Shown: positions 1-7,621 of the stretch, piece by piece
Layout of the letters: each line of letters begins with the position of its first letter
Numbering within the stretch: the first letter of the stretch is position 1
Assembly (NCBI RefSeq): GCF_003315415.1
Contig: NZ_QNSB01000014.1
Coordinates: 1-64,000, forward strand
Direction of reading: 5' to 3'
DNA: 64,000 nt
Source of the DNA: Brevibacterium sanguinis
Lineage (GTDB): Bacteria > Actinomycetota > Actinomycetes > Actinomycetales > Brevibacteriaceae
The notes under the pieces: generated by a model
The model's input: the letters and a program-made list of their open reading frames with translations, nothing else
Told to the model about the DNA's origin: nothing
Database searches by the model: none
Program-made: the position numbers and the translations under genes

Positions 1-41
1 CACGACAACCAGGACGGTATCTGATTCCAGGAGTGAACCCA

Positions 42-94
42 CAAAAAAGTCCCAAGTCGCGACATCGTCTGTCAACGATGTCGCGACTCAGGAC
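42..94 (-). terminator. Intrinsic terminator of tRNA-Ser(GCT)
   Basis: A perfect 14-bp inverted repeat (55-68 with 75-88, 6-nt loop) lies just past the 3' end of the tRNA. Read on the minus strand it is followed by a run of T (complement of the A-run at 43-48), the form of a rho-independent terminator. Confidence 0.85.
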
Positions 95-99
95 AAACG

Positions 100-188
100 C
101 GGAGCCGGTGGGATTTGAACCCACGGTCCCCAGTTCAAGGGACTTCACCTTAGCAGGGTGACGCTTTCGGCCGCTCAGCCACGACTCC
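100..188 (-). tRNA. tRNA-Ser, anticodon GCT
   Basis: The minus strand folds as a class II (long variable arm) tRNA. The 7-bp acceptor stem GGAGTCG/CGGCTCC has one G-U pair and discriminator G at position 100. The anticodon stem TCACC/GGTGA carries the loop CTGCTAA, so the anticodon is GCT and it reads AGC/AGU serine codons. The T-arm has the usual GGTTCAAATCC. CCA is not encoded. A hairpin terminator follows directly. Confidence 0.97.
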
Positions 189-639
189 AGAGTCGATCCG
201 CCCACGGTTCGTGGAGTGGATCCCGGATCAGCAGTTCTCACTGCTCGTACCAGCCTATGCGAAAGGGGAGGCGAAGAGCAAAGCGCGGACGCGGACCGTG
301 GCCACCGTCATAGCGCAGCCCTCTGGCACCCCCGTCCACCAGGTCCTCTCGGCCGAGCCGCGAGGTCCCCTCGGTCGACCCATCAGGTCCTCTCGGCCGG
401 TCGGCAATGAGCGACCCGGCTGCTCGGGCGCCCCGACGATCCGGCCTTCGCCGGGTCTCTCCTGCGCGGACGCACACGCCGATTCCAGGTTTCATCAATC
501 TACGGGCGTAAAATCGTCGCGTAGTGCTCTGCGGTTTGTGCTCTCAGGAGTGTTGGCAACGACAATCAGAGGTCTTCCCTGTGCTTGTGGTCAAGCGCAC
601 CGAGCAACCATGAGCTGAGAACGTTGAGGAGTGTAGAAC
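189..639. other. Intergenic region upstream of the LCP gene
   Basis: About 450 bp without a convincing gene; the short open frames here have no ribosome-binding site or recognisable product. It should hold the minus-strand tRNA-Ser promoter and the plus-strand promoter of the LCP gene, though I cannot place either firmly. The only clear structure is a three-copy direct repeat at 341-399. Confidence 0.6.
341..399. repeat. Three direct repeats with 22-bp period
   Basis: A 15-bp core, AGGTCCYCTCGGYCG, occurs at 341-355, 363-377 and 385-399. The spacing is exactly 22 bp each time, about two helical turns, so all copies face the same side of the DNA. The outer copies are identical over the core and the middle one differs at two positions. 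It lies about 240 bp before the LCP start. A regulator-binding array is possible but is inference. Confidence 0.7.
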
Positions 640-3078
640 TTGCCAGAGATCCCGCCTGACAAGCACGGGCCGACGGGGACCGACCCCACGTCTGCGTCGC
701 CCGGTCGCCGTCTCAGGGCATCTTCTCGACCTCGATTCCGTGGTGACGCCACCGCGAGCGACGAGCATCCGAACCAGTCCGACTCCTCTGCAGGCCGGTC
801 CGCCTCGACCGGATCCTCGGCACCCACTCCGTCGACCCCGTCCGGTTCCGCGTTCGGTGATTCAGTGCCGAACCGCGCCGAGGCCGAAGCCCCCAAGGCA
901 CCGACCCCGCGCCCCGTGGCCCCGCGCACCCGACGAGAGGCCCGCATGCTCCGGGCAGCCGCCGCGGCCGCAGCCCTCAACGACAGCACGCCGGAGACCA
1001 GCACGCCGGATTCCAGGACCCCGCAGTCGCCGACGATCAAAGCCCCGGCCGCCTCGACGCCGCGAACGGCGGCCCCGGCAGCCGCGGGACATCCGGAGAC
1101 CCCGGGAGCGGATCGTCCGGACACGCCGGCGTACCGCCCCGTCTTCAGCCGCGCCGAATCGCAGCGCCCTGCATCCGACCACCCGACACCAAGGTCAACG
1201 GCCCGCTCCGCCACCGCCGAGGAGGGCGCCCCCACCCGCCGATCGGCTGGAACGGCAGCCGGAACAGGACCCGGATCCGCGGATCCCGCCGGCGCGGGAT
1301 CGACCCCAGCAGGATCCGCTGCCGCAGGGGCATCCGCCGCCGGAGCATCAACCGCCGCAGGAACGTCAGCTGCCGCGGAAGACACTGACGCGACGGACAC
1401 CTCGCGCCCTCGCGACCGCGAGCATTCCGCCTCGGCGATCCGCGCGCAGCGCCACGCCTCACGGACCGGGGAGACCTTCCCCAGCCTCGTCGGGTGGACG
1501 TCCCTGAGCGCCCTGCTGCCGGGCATCGGACTGCTCCGGACCCGGTTCCACCGGCTCGGGTGGATCCTGCTGCTCGGCTTCATCCTCACCGTCGTCGCAG
1601 TCGTCGGCTACCTGCTCATCCGCGGCCCCGTCCAGGCCATCGGCACCGTCGTCTCGAACCCCACCCTGCTCAACGTCATCGCGCTCGGAGCCGGGCTCGT
1701 CGGTCTCATCTGGATCGCCGTCATGGTCGTCTCCCATCTGGGTCTGCGCAAGGGCAATCGCTACGCGCGCTGGCAGAACCGGCTCGCCGGGCTCCTCGTC
1801 GTGTCCCTCGCCCTCATCATCGGGATCCCCTTCGGAGTGGGTTCCGTGTTCGCCCGGGTCCAGAGCGACACCGTGTCGAGCCTCTTCGGCAGCAGCACCG
1901 GCTCGGTCAAGGACGCGAAGGACCTGTGGGCCGACAAGCCCCACATCAACGTCTTCCTCATGGGCCGCGACACCGGCGAGGGCCGCGAGGGCACCCGCCC
2001 CGACACGATGCTCGTCGCCTCGATCGACACCCGCACGGGCAACGCCGCGCTCGTCTCCGTGCCGAGGAACCTCGCGTTCCCGATCTTCCCCGAGGGCACT
2101 CCCCTGGCCGAGCAGTGGCCCGACGGCTTCCGCCCGACCGGCGACTCCTCGGTCGACCTCATCAACTCCGTCTGGGACTGGGCCGAGCACAATCCGGACG
2201 CCGTCGGGGACACCAAGGGCCTCGACCCCGGAATGTACGCGAGCATGCAGGCGGTCCAGGGATCCCTGGGCCTGAACATCGACTACTGGGCCTCGGTCGA
2301 CATGGCCGGCTTCGAGGACGTCGTCGACGCGATCGGCGGGGTCAAGATCGATGTCGAACGCCCCATCCCGATGGGCGGCGGGAAGTCGATCAACGGCGTC
2401 CCGAACAAGGTCAACGGCTGGATCGACCCCGGACCGCAGACGCTCAAGGGCAAGAAGGCCCTGTGGTACGTGAGGTCCCGGCAGGGCGCCGACAACTACG
2501 ACCGGATGTGCCGTCAGCAGCGCATGCTCAAGACGACGATCGAGCAGATCGATCCGCAGGAGCTCGCCATCGCCTATCCGAAGCTCGCGAACTCGGCGAC
2601 GCGCAACATCGCGACGTCGATCCCCCAGAACGAGATCCCGGCCTTCATCGAACTCGCCGTCGCCCTGCAGAAGGGCGAGGTCACCTCGGTGCAGATTAAC
2701 AACAACGTCACCCCCACCTACAACCCCGACTTCGACGAGCTCCACAGCTGGATCCAGGACCAGCTCAAGGACGCCGCCGACGGCACGGAGACCACCGCTC
2801 CCAGCCCGGGCGTGTCCGACAACGCCCCCGCCGAGGGCGCGACCGAGGCCCCGGCGACCACGGAGGAGCAGACCGCCGAGGAGAGCGCCACCGAGGAGCA
2901 GGCGGCCGAGGCTCCCGCCGACTCCCAGACCGCCGCTCCCGGCGGAGAGAACGAGGACGAGTCGACGGCGAAGAACCCCGGTCAGGCCAATGCCGAGGGC
3001 AAGTGCCTGCCCGACGGCTATGAGCCGGGCGACCCGTTCCCCGGCTACCCGGGACCCGGCTCCGGAGACGAAGGGTGA
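640..3078 (+). CDS. LCP (LytR-CpsA-Psr) family cell-wall glycopolymer ligase
   Basis: LCP proteins transfer lipid-linked glycopolymers to peptidoglycan on the outside of the membrane. The 812-residue product has a roughly 270-residue Ala/Pro/Thr-rich disordered N-terminal region. Three hydrophobic segments follow (about 306-327, 342-366 and 382-405), then the LCP domain from about residue 434. Visible LCP signatures are the GRD and RPDTMLVASID region, SVPRNL, and the late Arg-rich stretch YVRSRQGADNYDRMCRQQ. An acidic Glu/Ala/Thr tail of about 100 residues ends the protein. The start is TTG, chosen because GAGGA precedes it with normal spacing. Three membrane segments and the long N-tail are more than the usual single anchor. 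The next gene overlaps it by 4 bp. The specific polymer transferred is unknown. Confidence 0.9.
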   Translation: MPEIPPDKHGPTGTDPTSASPGRRLRASSRPRFRGDATASDEHPNQSDSSAGRSASTGSSAPTPSTPSGSAFGDSVPNRAEAEAPKAPTPRPVAPRTRREARMLRAAAAAAALNDSTPETSTPDSRTPQSPTIKAPAASTPRTAAPAAAGHPETPGADRPDTPAYRPVFSRAESQRPASDHPTPRSTARSATAEEGAPTRRSAGTAAGTGPGSADPAGAGSTPAGSAAAGASAAGASTAAGTSAAAEDTDATDTSRPRDREHSASAIRAQRHASRTGETFPSLVGWTSLSALLPGIGLLRTRFHRLGWILLLGFILTVVAVVGYLLIRGPVQAIGTVVSNPTLLNVIALGAGLVGLIWIAVMVVSHLGLRKGNRYARWQNRLAGLLVVSLALIIGIPFGVGSVFARVQSDTVSSLFGSSTGSVKDAKDLWADKPHINVFLMGRDTGEGREGTRPDTMLVASIDTRTGNAALVSVPRNLAFPIFPEGTPLAEQWPDGFRPTGDSSVDLINSVWDWAEHNPDAVGDTKGLDPGMYASMQAVQGSLGLNIDYWASVDMAGFEDVVDAIGGVKIDVERPIPMGGGKSINGVPNKVNGWIDPGPQTLKGKKALWYVRSRQGADNYDRMCRQQRMLKTTIEQIDPQELAIAYPKLANSATRNIATSIPQNEIPAFIELAVALQKGEVTSVQINNNVTPTYNPDFDELHSWIQDQLKDAADGTETTAPSPGVSDNAPAEGATEAPATTEEQTAEESATEEQAAEAPADSQTAAPGGENEDESTAKNPGQANAEGKCLPDGYEPGDPFPGYPGPGSGDEG

Positions 3079-5291
3079 GTGCGGCAGAACCCCAATCGGT
3101 CGCCATCATCGGAGCAGGACCCCGTGGGCTCAGCGTCCTCGAACGGCTCGTGGCTCTCGCCGCCGACCGCGGGGACGGGCCGGACATCGTCGTCCACCTC
3201 ATCGACCCCTACCCACCGGGGGCGGGCATCGTGTGGCGCACGGACCAGCCCGAGAGCCTGCTCATGAACACGACGATCGCCGAGCAGACGATCTTCCCCG
3301 ACCCCAGCAGCTCGTTCATGGATCCCGGCGCCCCGGCCGCGGGGCCGACGATGGCCGAGTGGTACCGCGGCACGGGCGGGACCGAACCCGTCGACTCCAC
3401 GTTCCCCAGCCGCACCCTCTACGGGCGCTACCTGCGCGACGCCTACGCCCTGATCCGGGACCGGGCCCCGGAGTCCGTCGAGATCGTCGAGCATCCCACC
3501 CGGGTCGAATCCGTCATCGACCTGCCCCCGGTCGAGGTTCCGGGCCACGAGACCCCGACGCCGCAGACGCCTCCGGCGCAGGTCGTGCGCTGCGAGGACG
3601 GCACCACCATCGTCGCGGCGGCCGTCGTCCTCGCCGTCGGGCACATCCCCAGCACCCAGACCGAGGAACGGGCCCGGCTCGCCGCCTACGCCCAGCGCGC
3701 CGGTGGGCTCTACATCCCCCAGGGGCTGCCCGCCGAGGCTCCCGTCGCCGAGGTGCCGGCCGGCAGCCGTGTCATCGTCCGCGGCATGGGCCTCAACTAC
3801 TTCGACCTCCAGACCCTGTTCACCCATGAGAGGGGCGGGCGCTTCGTCCCGGTCGAGGACGGCCCGAGCGACCGGGTGGGCCCGGCCGTCGTGCCCGGCG
3901 AGGAGCCGAGTCCCCGGCGTGGGGAGCTGCGCTACCTCGCCTCCGGGGACGAACCCCAGCTGTTCCTCGGGTCCCGGCGCGGCATCCCCTACCGGAGCAA
4001 GCCGATCACCCACGAGCACCCCCGGTCGTTCGAGCCGCTGCGCTTCTTCACGAAGGAGAACGTCGCCGAGCTCGCCAACCTCGCCGACCTCGACGACGGG
4101 CCGCGCGCCGGCGCCCGGTTCAACGACCAGCTGTGGCCCCTCATCCTCGCCGACCTGCGCTTCGCCTACTACCGCACCCTGTCACGGCTGCACCCCGAGG
4201 TCTTCGCCGGCGACCCCGGGCAGCTGCGTGAGGCGATCGTCGAGGCGGTCTCCCGCCACCTGACGCGGCGGACCTGGCAGGAGACCCACGCCGAGGCGGA
4301 CGCGCACTCTCCCGCGGGACGCTCCCCCGCCCCCGCGCGGTGGGATCGCGATGCCGATGAGTCCTCCCGCCGCGACACCGAGACCGTGCGCTCGGGTCTC
4401 GCCACGCACGAGGCCGTCCGACCCGGCCGTGTCACCCATGAGGCGCTGGCATGGGCGGAGATCGAGGAGGCGCTCGTCCCCGACCCGGCCCACCGGATGT
4501 CCCTGCACGCCCTGCTCAATCCCCTCGACGGCCTCGAGTTCGACTCGCGCGAACCCGGCGCTCCAGGCTCACTCCACGACTGGATGCTCGACTTCCTCCG
4601 CGCCGATCTGCACGCCTCGATCGCCGGGCCCTCAGGCAGCCCCGAGAAGGCCCTGTTCACCGTCCTGTGGCAGGCGCGCCTGCTGCTCAAGGACCTCATC
4701 GTCGCCGGCCACATCGATCGGGTCAGCGTCGACATGGAGATCTGCGGCTGGTTCGAGAGCTTCGTCTCCGGCATCTGCGACGGGCCTCCCCCGCAGCGCA
4801 TCGCCGAGCTCATCGCCCTCGCCGAGGCGGGAGTCGTCCGGTTCATCGGTCCCGACATGCGCATCGACGCGAGGGACTCACCCGAGACCGCACCTGCGGA
4901 TCCGCTCCCGCAGATCTTCACGGTCACCTCGGCGGCGGTGTCCGGGGAGATCGCCGGCAGCGTCGTCATCGATGCGGCGTCCCCGACGAACTCCGTCACC
5001 CGCGCCGCCGACGTCCTCATCCACGGGATGCTCGAGCGCGGGCAGCTCACGGCCGCGAGGCTCACGCTCGACGACGGCCGGCAGAAGCTGCTCAACGGAC
5101 TGGCGCTGACTCCGCGGCCGTACCGGACGATCGACGCCGAGGGTACGGTGCATCCGCGCCGCTTCGCCCTGTCCCTGCAGCTGTCCTCCGTGCAGTGGGG
5201 ACTGGCGATCGCCGCGAATCCGCACTCGGACGCGACGACCCTCGCGGACTCGCATGCCGCCGCCGAGGCGATCCTCGACCTCCTCGGCTGA
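3075..5291 (+). CDS. FAD/NAD(P)-binding oxidoreductase-like protein (NAD_binding_9 type)
   Basis: The N-terminus carries a dinucleotide-binding fingerprint, VAIIGAGPRGLSVLERL (residues about 9-25), typical of the HI0933-unrelated FAD/NAD(P)-binding family that is common and uncharacterised in actinobacteria. At 738 residues it is a full-length member. A low-complexity Arg/Glu/Ala stretch sits near residues 395-455. No signal peptide or membrane segment is evident, so it should be cytosolic. Its GTG start overlaps the LCP stop as GTGA, implying translational coupling and a possible link to envelope polymer metabolism (inference). Substrate unknown. It converges on the YhgE/Pip gene with only 17 bp between stops. 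Confidence 0.8.
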   Translation: MSAAEPQSVAIIGAGPRGLSVLERLVALAADRGDGPDIVVHLIDPYPPGAGIVWRTDQPESLLMNTTIAEQTIFPDPSSSFMDPGAPAAGPTMAEWYRGTGGTEPVDSTFPSRTLYGRYLRDAYALIRDRAPESVEIVEHPTRVESVIDLPPVEVPGHETPTPQTPPAQVVRCEDGTTIVAAAVVLAVGHIPSTQTEERARLAAYAQRAGGLYIPQGLPAEAPVAEVPAGSRVIVRGMGLNYFDLQTLFTHERGGRFVPVEDGPSDRVGPAVVPGEEPSPRRGELRYLASGDEPQLFLGSRRGIPYRSKPITHEHPRSFEPLRFFTKENVAELANLADLDDGPRAGARFNDQLWPLILADLRFAYYRTLSRLHPEVFAGDPGQLREAIVEAVSRHLTRRTWQETHAEADAHSPAGRSPAPARWDRDADESSRRDTETVRSGLATHEAVRPGRVTHEALAWAEIEEALVPDPAHRMSLHALLNPLDGLEFDSREPGAPGSLHDWMLDFLRADLHASIAGPSGSPEKALFTVLWQARLLLKDLIVAGHIDRVSVDMEICGWFESFVSGICDGPPPQRIAELIALAEAGVVRFIGPDMRIDARDSPETAPADPLPQIFTVTSAAVSGEIAGSVVIDAASPTNSVTRAADVLIHGMLERGQLTAARLTLDDGRQKLLNGLALTPRPYRTIDAEGTVHPRRFALSLQLSSVQWGLAIAANPHSDATTLADSHAAAEAILDLLG

Positions 5292-5308
5292 CGCGGCGAC
5301 CCTCCGGT

Positions 5309-7621
5309 TCAGGCCATCGCGAGCGCGACCTCGGGCTTCGTCGTCCGGGCCCGCACGATCGCCAGCAGCGAGGCGACGCCTCCGATGACCGCCCAGGCGA
5401 GCAGACCCGCACAGGCCGCCCCCGCACCGGTCGTGCCCCCCGCGATCGCGGCGAACCCGTTCATCGCCGGCGTCAGGGGCAGGAGCGGGGCGACCGCGGC
5501 GAAGAACTCCGGCACGGCGCCGATCGTGCGGCCGGCGACGGCGAGCACGAGGGCGATGACCGAGACGAACCGCCCGACTCCCCCGAGCCACGCGACGAGG
5601 GCGAAGTTGAAGATCATGAAGACGAGCGCCGAGGCGAAGGTGAGGAGCACGATCCGCACCGCCTGGGTCGTGTCCACGTCGAGCACCGTCGTCGCCAGGG
5701 AGCTGAGGACGACCGCCTGCACCGCCCCGACGAGGAGGCCTGGGGCGAGCCCGCGCAGCCAGATGGCCGGCGAGGACTCCGTCGACAGCAGGACCGCCGC
5801 CTGGACGGGCCTGAGCACCGTGTAGGTGACGATGCCGCCGATCCACAGGGCGAGCATGATGAGCAGTGCGATCGTCGTTCCCTGGAGCAGGTCGGGCACT
5901 CCGCGGTCGTCGGGCGACTCGATGGACGAGGAGACCACCTCGGCGAGGGTGTCGCGTTCGGGCGCCGTGTAGGACGGCACCTCCTCGGCGCCCTTCTGCA
6001 CGCCCTCGGAGAACGTGCCCATCCCCTCGTCGAGCTCCGTGGTCCCGTCCGACAGGGCCGTCAGCCCGGTGGCGAGGTCTCCGGTGCCGGTCGTCGCGCT
6101 CGAGACCCCGGCCACGTACTGGTCGAGTCCGTCTCGGAACTCGCCCATCCCGTCGGAGAGCTGTCCCGCGCCCTCGTCGAGCTGGGCCGATCCCTCGGCG
6201 GCCTGCGCGATGCCGTCGGCCAGTCCGGGCATTCCGTCGGCCAGCTGCCGGTTGCCCTCGGCGACCGAGGCGGCTCCGGAGCGCAGGCCCTGGGAGGCCT
6301 CGAGCAGCTCATCGGCGTTGTCCGCGATGCTCTCCATCCCCTCGGTCAGCTCCCCGAGTCCATCCTCGAGTCCGGTGGCCAGCTCCTCGATCCCGCTGAG
6401 CAGGGAGACGCCGTCGCGCTCCTCCTCGAGGCCTGCCGCGGCCTGGTCGAGCGCTCCGGAGGTCCCGCCGAGCAGTCCCGTGGCATAGGCGCGCTCGAGT
6501 CCCGCGCAGGTCTCGGCCGGGGTGCCCTCGGGGCACAGCTGGGCGCGGACCTGCTTCGCCTCTCCGGAGGTGAGCAGACCGGCGTCGACGAGTGAGTCGA
6601 GTCCGGTGACCTGACCGCTGTTCATGAGGGTCCGGGCGTCGTCGGCGTTCCGCACGAGTCCGTCGCGGTAGTCGTGGAGTCCCCGGGAGAGTCCCTGCGC
6701 GCCGTCGACGACCTGTCCGAGGTCCCCGCCTCCGGTGTCACCGGAGCCGGCGAATCCCTCGATGATCTCGTCGATGGACTTCGTGTACTCGTCGACTCCC
6801 GTCGACAGCTCGTCGGCGCCGTCGGCGAGCTTGTCCGTGCTCTCGGGCAGGTCCTTCGTCCCGGTCGCCGCCTCGTCGAGGCCGGTTGCCAGTTCCGAGG
6901 TCCCGGCGGCGAGGTCGCCGACCCCGGACTCGAGGTCCCCGGCTCCGGTGGCGAGCTCACCTCCGGCCGTGTCGAGTTCGGTCATGCCCGCCGCGAGCTC
7001 TCCCGCGCCGGTGGCGGCCTCGGAAGTTCCCCGGGAGAGCTCGTCGGTCCCCTTCTCGAGCTCGCCGGCGGCCTCACCGAGGTCGCGCATCTGCGTGCCC
7101 ATCTCGTTGAAGCCGACGTAGATGCTGTCGAGGTAGGTCTTCGTCATCTCGGTGTTGAACGTCGTCCGCGCCGCCTCGGCGATCGCCTGTGAGATCAGGG
7201 TGTCCGCGGCCGGTGCGACCTCGGAGACGTCGACGTCGATGCGGGTCTGCGTGGCCGTCGAGGCGTCCTCGACCGACGTCACGGCCCGGGAGAAGCCCTC
7301 CGGGATGGTCAGGGCCGCGGCGAACGTGCCGTCGGCGAGTCCCTGCTCCGCGGTCTCGGCGTCGGTGATCTCCCAGTTGATCGCCGTGTCCTCCTCGGAG
7401 ACGAGGCCGCTGGTCAGCTGCCGGCCCAGCGGCACGGTCTGCCCGTCCACCTCGGCGCCCTCGTCGGCGTTGACGATCGCGGCGTCGATCGAGTCGAGCC
7501 GGTCGCCGCTCTTCCATGTGGCGAGGATGAATCCGGCGGCGACGATGATTGGGATGAGCACCAGGCCGAGGAACGAGACCCAGGTGACGGGTCGCTTCGA
7601 GTTCGCACGTTCGAGTCTCAC
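5309..7621 (-). CDS. YhgE/Pip family membrane protein (locus 1)
   Basis: A membrane protein with one N-terminal transmembrane helix (about residues 13-35). A long extracellular region follows, built from repeating Gly/Ala-spaced heptad-like units (ELATGA, ELSTGV and similar, roughly residues 180-560). Six or so C-terminal helices (about 574-770) form an ABC-2-like membrane domain. This is the architecture of YhgE/Pip proteins, relatives of phage-infection protein and EsaA. Its GTG start overlaps the stop of the MMPL gene (GTGA), so the two should be made together as one exporter system. Its closest counterpart in the window is at 49174-51351. The exported substrate is unknown. An envelope lipid or toxic amphiphile would fit MMPL partners (inference). 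Confidence 0.88.
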   Translation of the reverse strand: MRLERANSKRPVTWVSFLGLVLIPIIVAAGFILATWKSGDRLDSIDAAIVNADEGAEVDGQTVPLGRQLTSGLVSEEDTAINWEITDAETAEQGLADGTFAAALTIPEGFSRAVTSVEDASTATQTRIDVDVSEVAPAADTLISQAIAEAARTTFNTEMTKTYLDSIYVGFNEMGTQMRDLGEAAGELEKGTDELSRGTSEAATGAGELAAGMTELDTAGGELATGAGDLESGVGDLAAGTSELATGLDEAATGTKDLPESTDKLADGADELSTGVDEYTKSIDEIIEGFAGSGDTGGGDLGQVVDGAQGLSRGLHDYRDGLVRNADDARTLMNSGQVTGLDSLVDAGLLTSGEAKQVRAQLCPEGTPAETCAGLERAYATGLLGGTSGALDQAAAGLEEERDGVSLLSGIEELATGLEDGLGELTEGMESIADNADELLEASQGLRSGAASVAEGNRQLADGMPGLADGIAQAAEGSAQLDEGAGQLSDGMGEFRDGLDQYVAGVSSATTGTGDLATGLTALSDGTTELDEGMGTFSEGVQKGAEEVPSYTAPERDTLAEVVSSSIESPDDRGVPDLLQGTTIALLIMLALWIGGIVTYTVLRPVQAAVLLSTESSPAIWLRGLAPGLLVGAVQAVVLSSLATTVLDVDTTQAVRIVLLTFASALVFMIFNFALVAWLGGVGRFVSVIALVLAVAGRTIGAVPEFFAAVAPLLPLTPAMNGFAAIAGGTTGAGAACAGLLAWAVIGGVASLLAIVRARTTKPEVALAMA

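Noticed and set aside
591-1589. 332-codon open frame on the minus strand
   Set aside because: Antisense to the low-complexity N-terminus of the LCP gene; an Ala/Arg-rich shadow.
5309-7621. Type VII secretion (EsaA-type) locus
   Set aside because: Pip proteins are related to EsaA, but no EssC/EccC ATPase, WXG100 or EccB/D/E-like gene is in the window.
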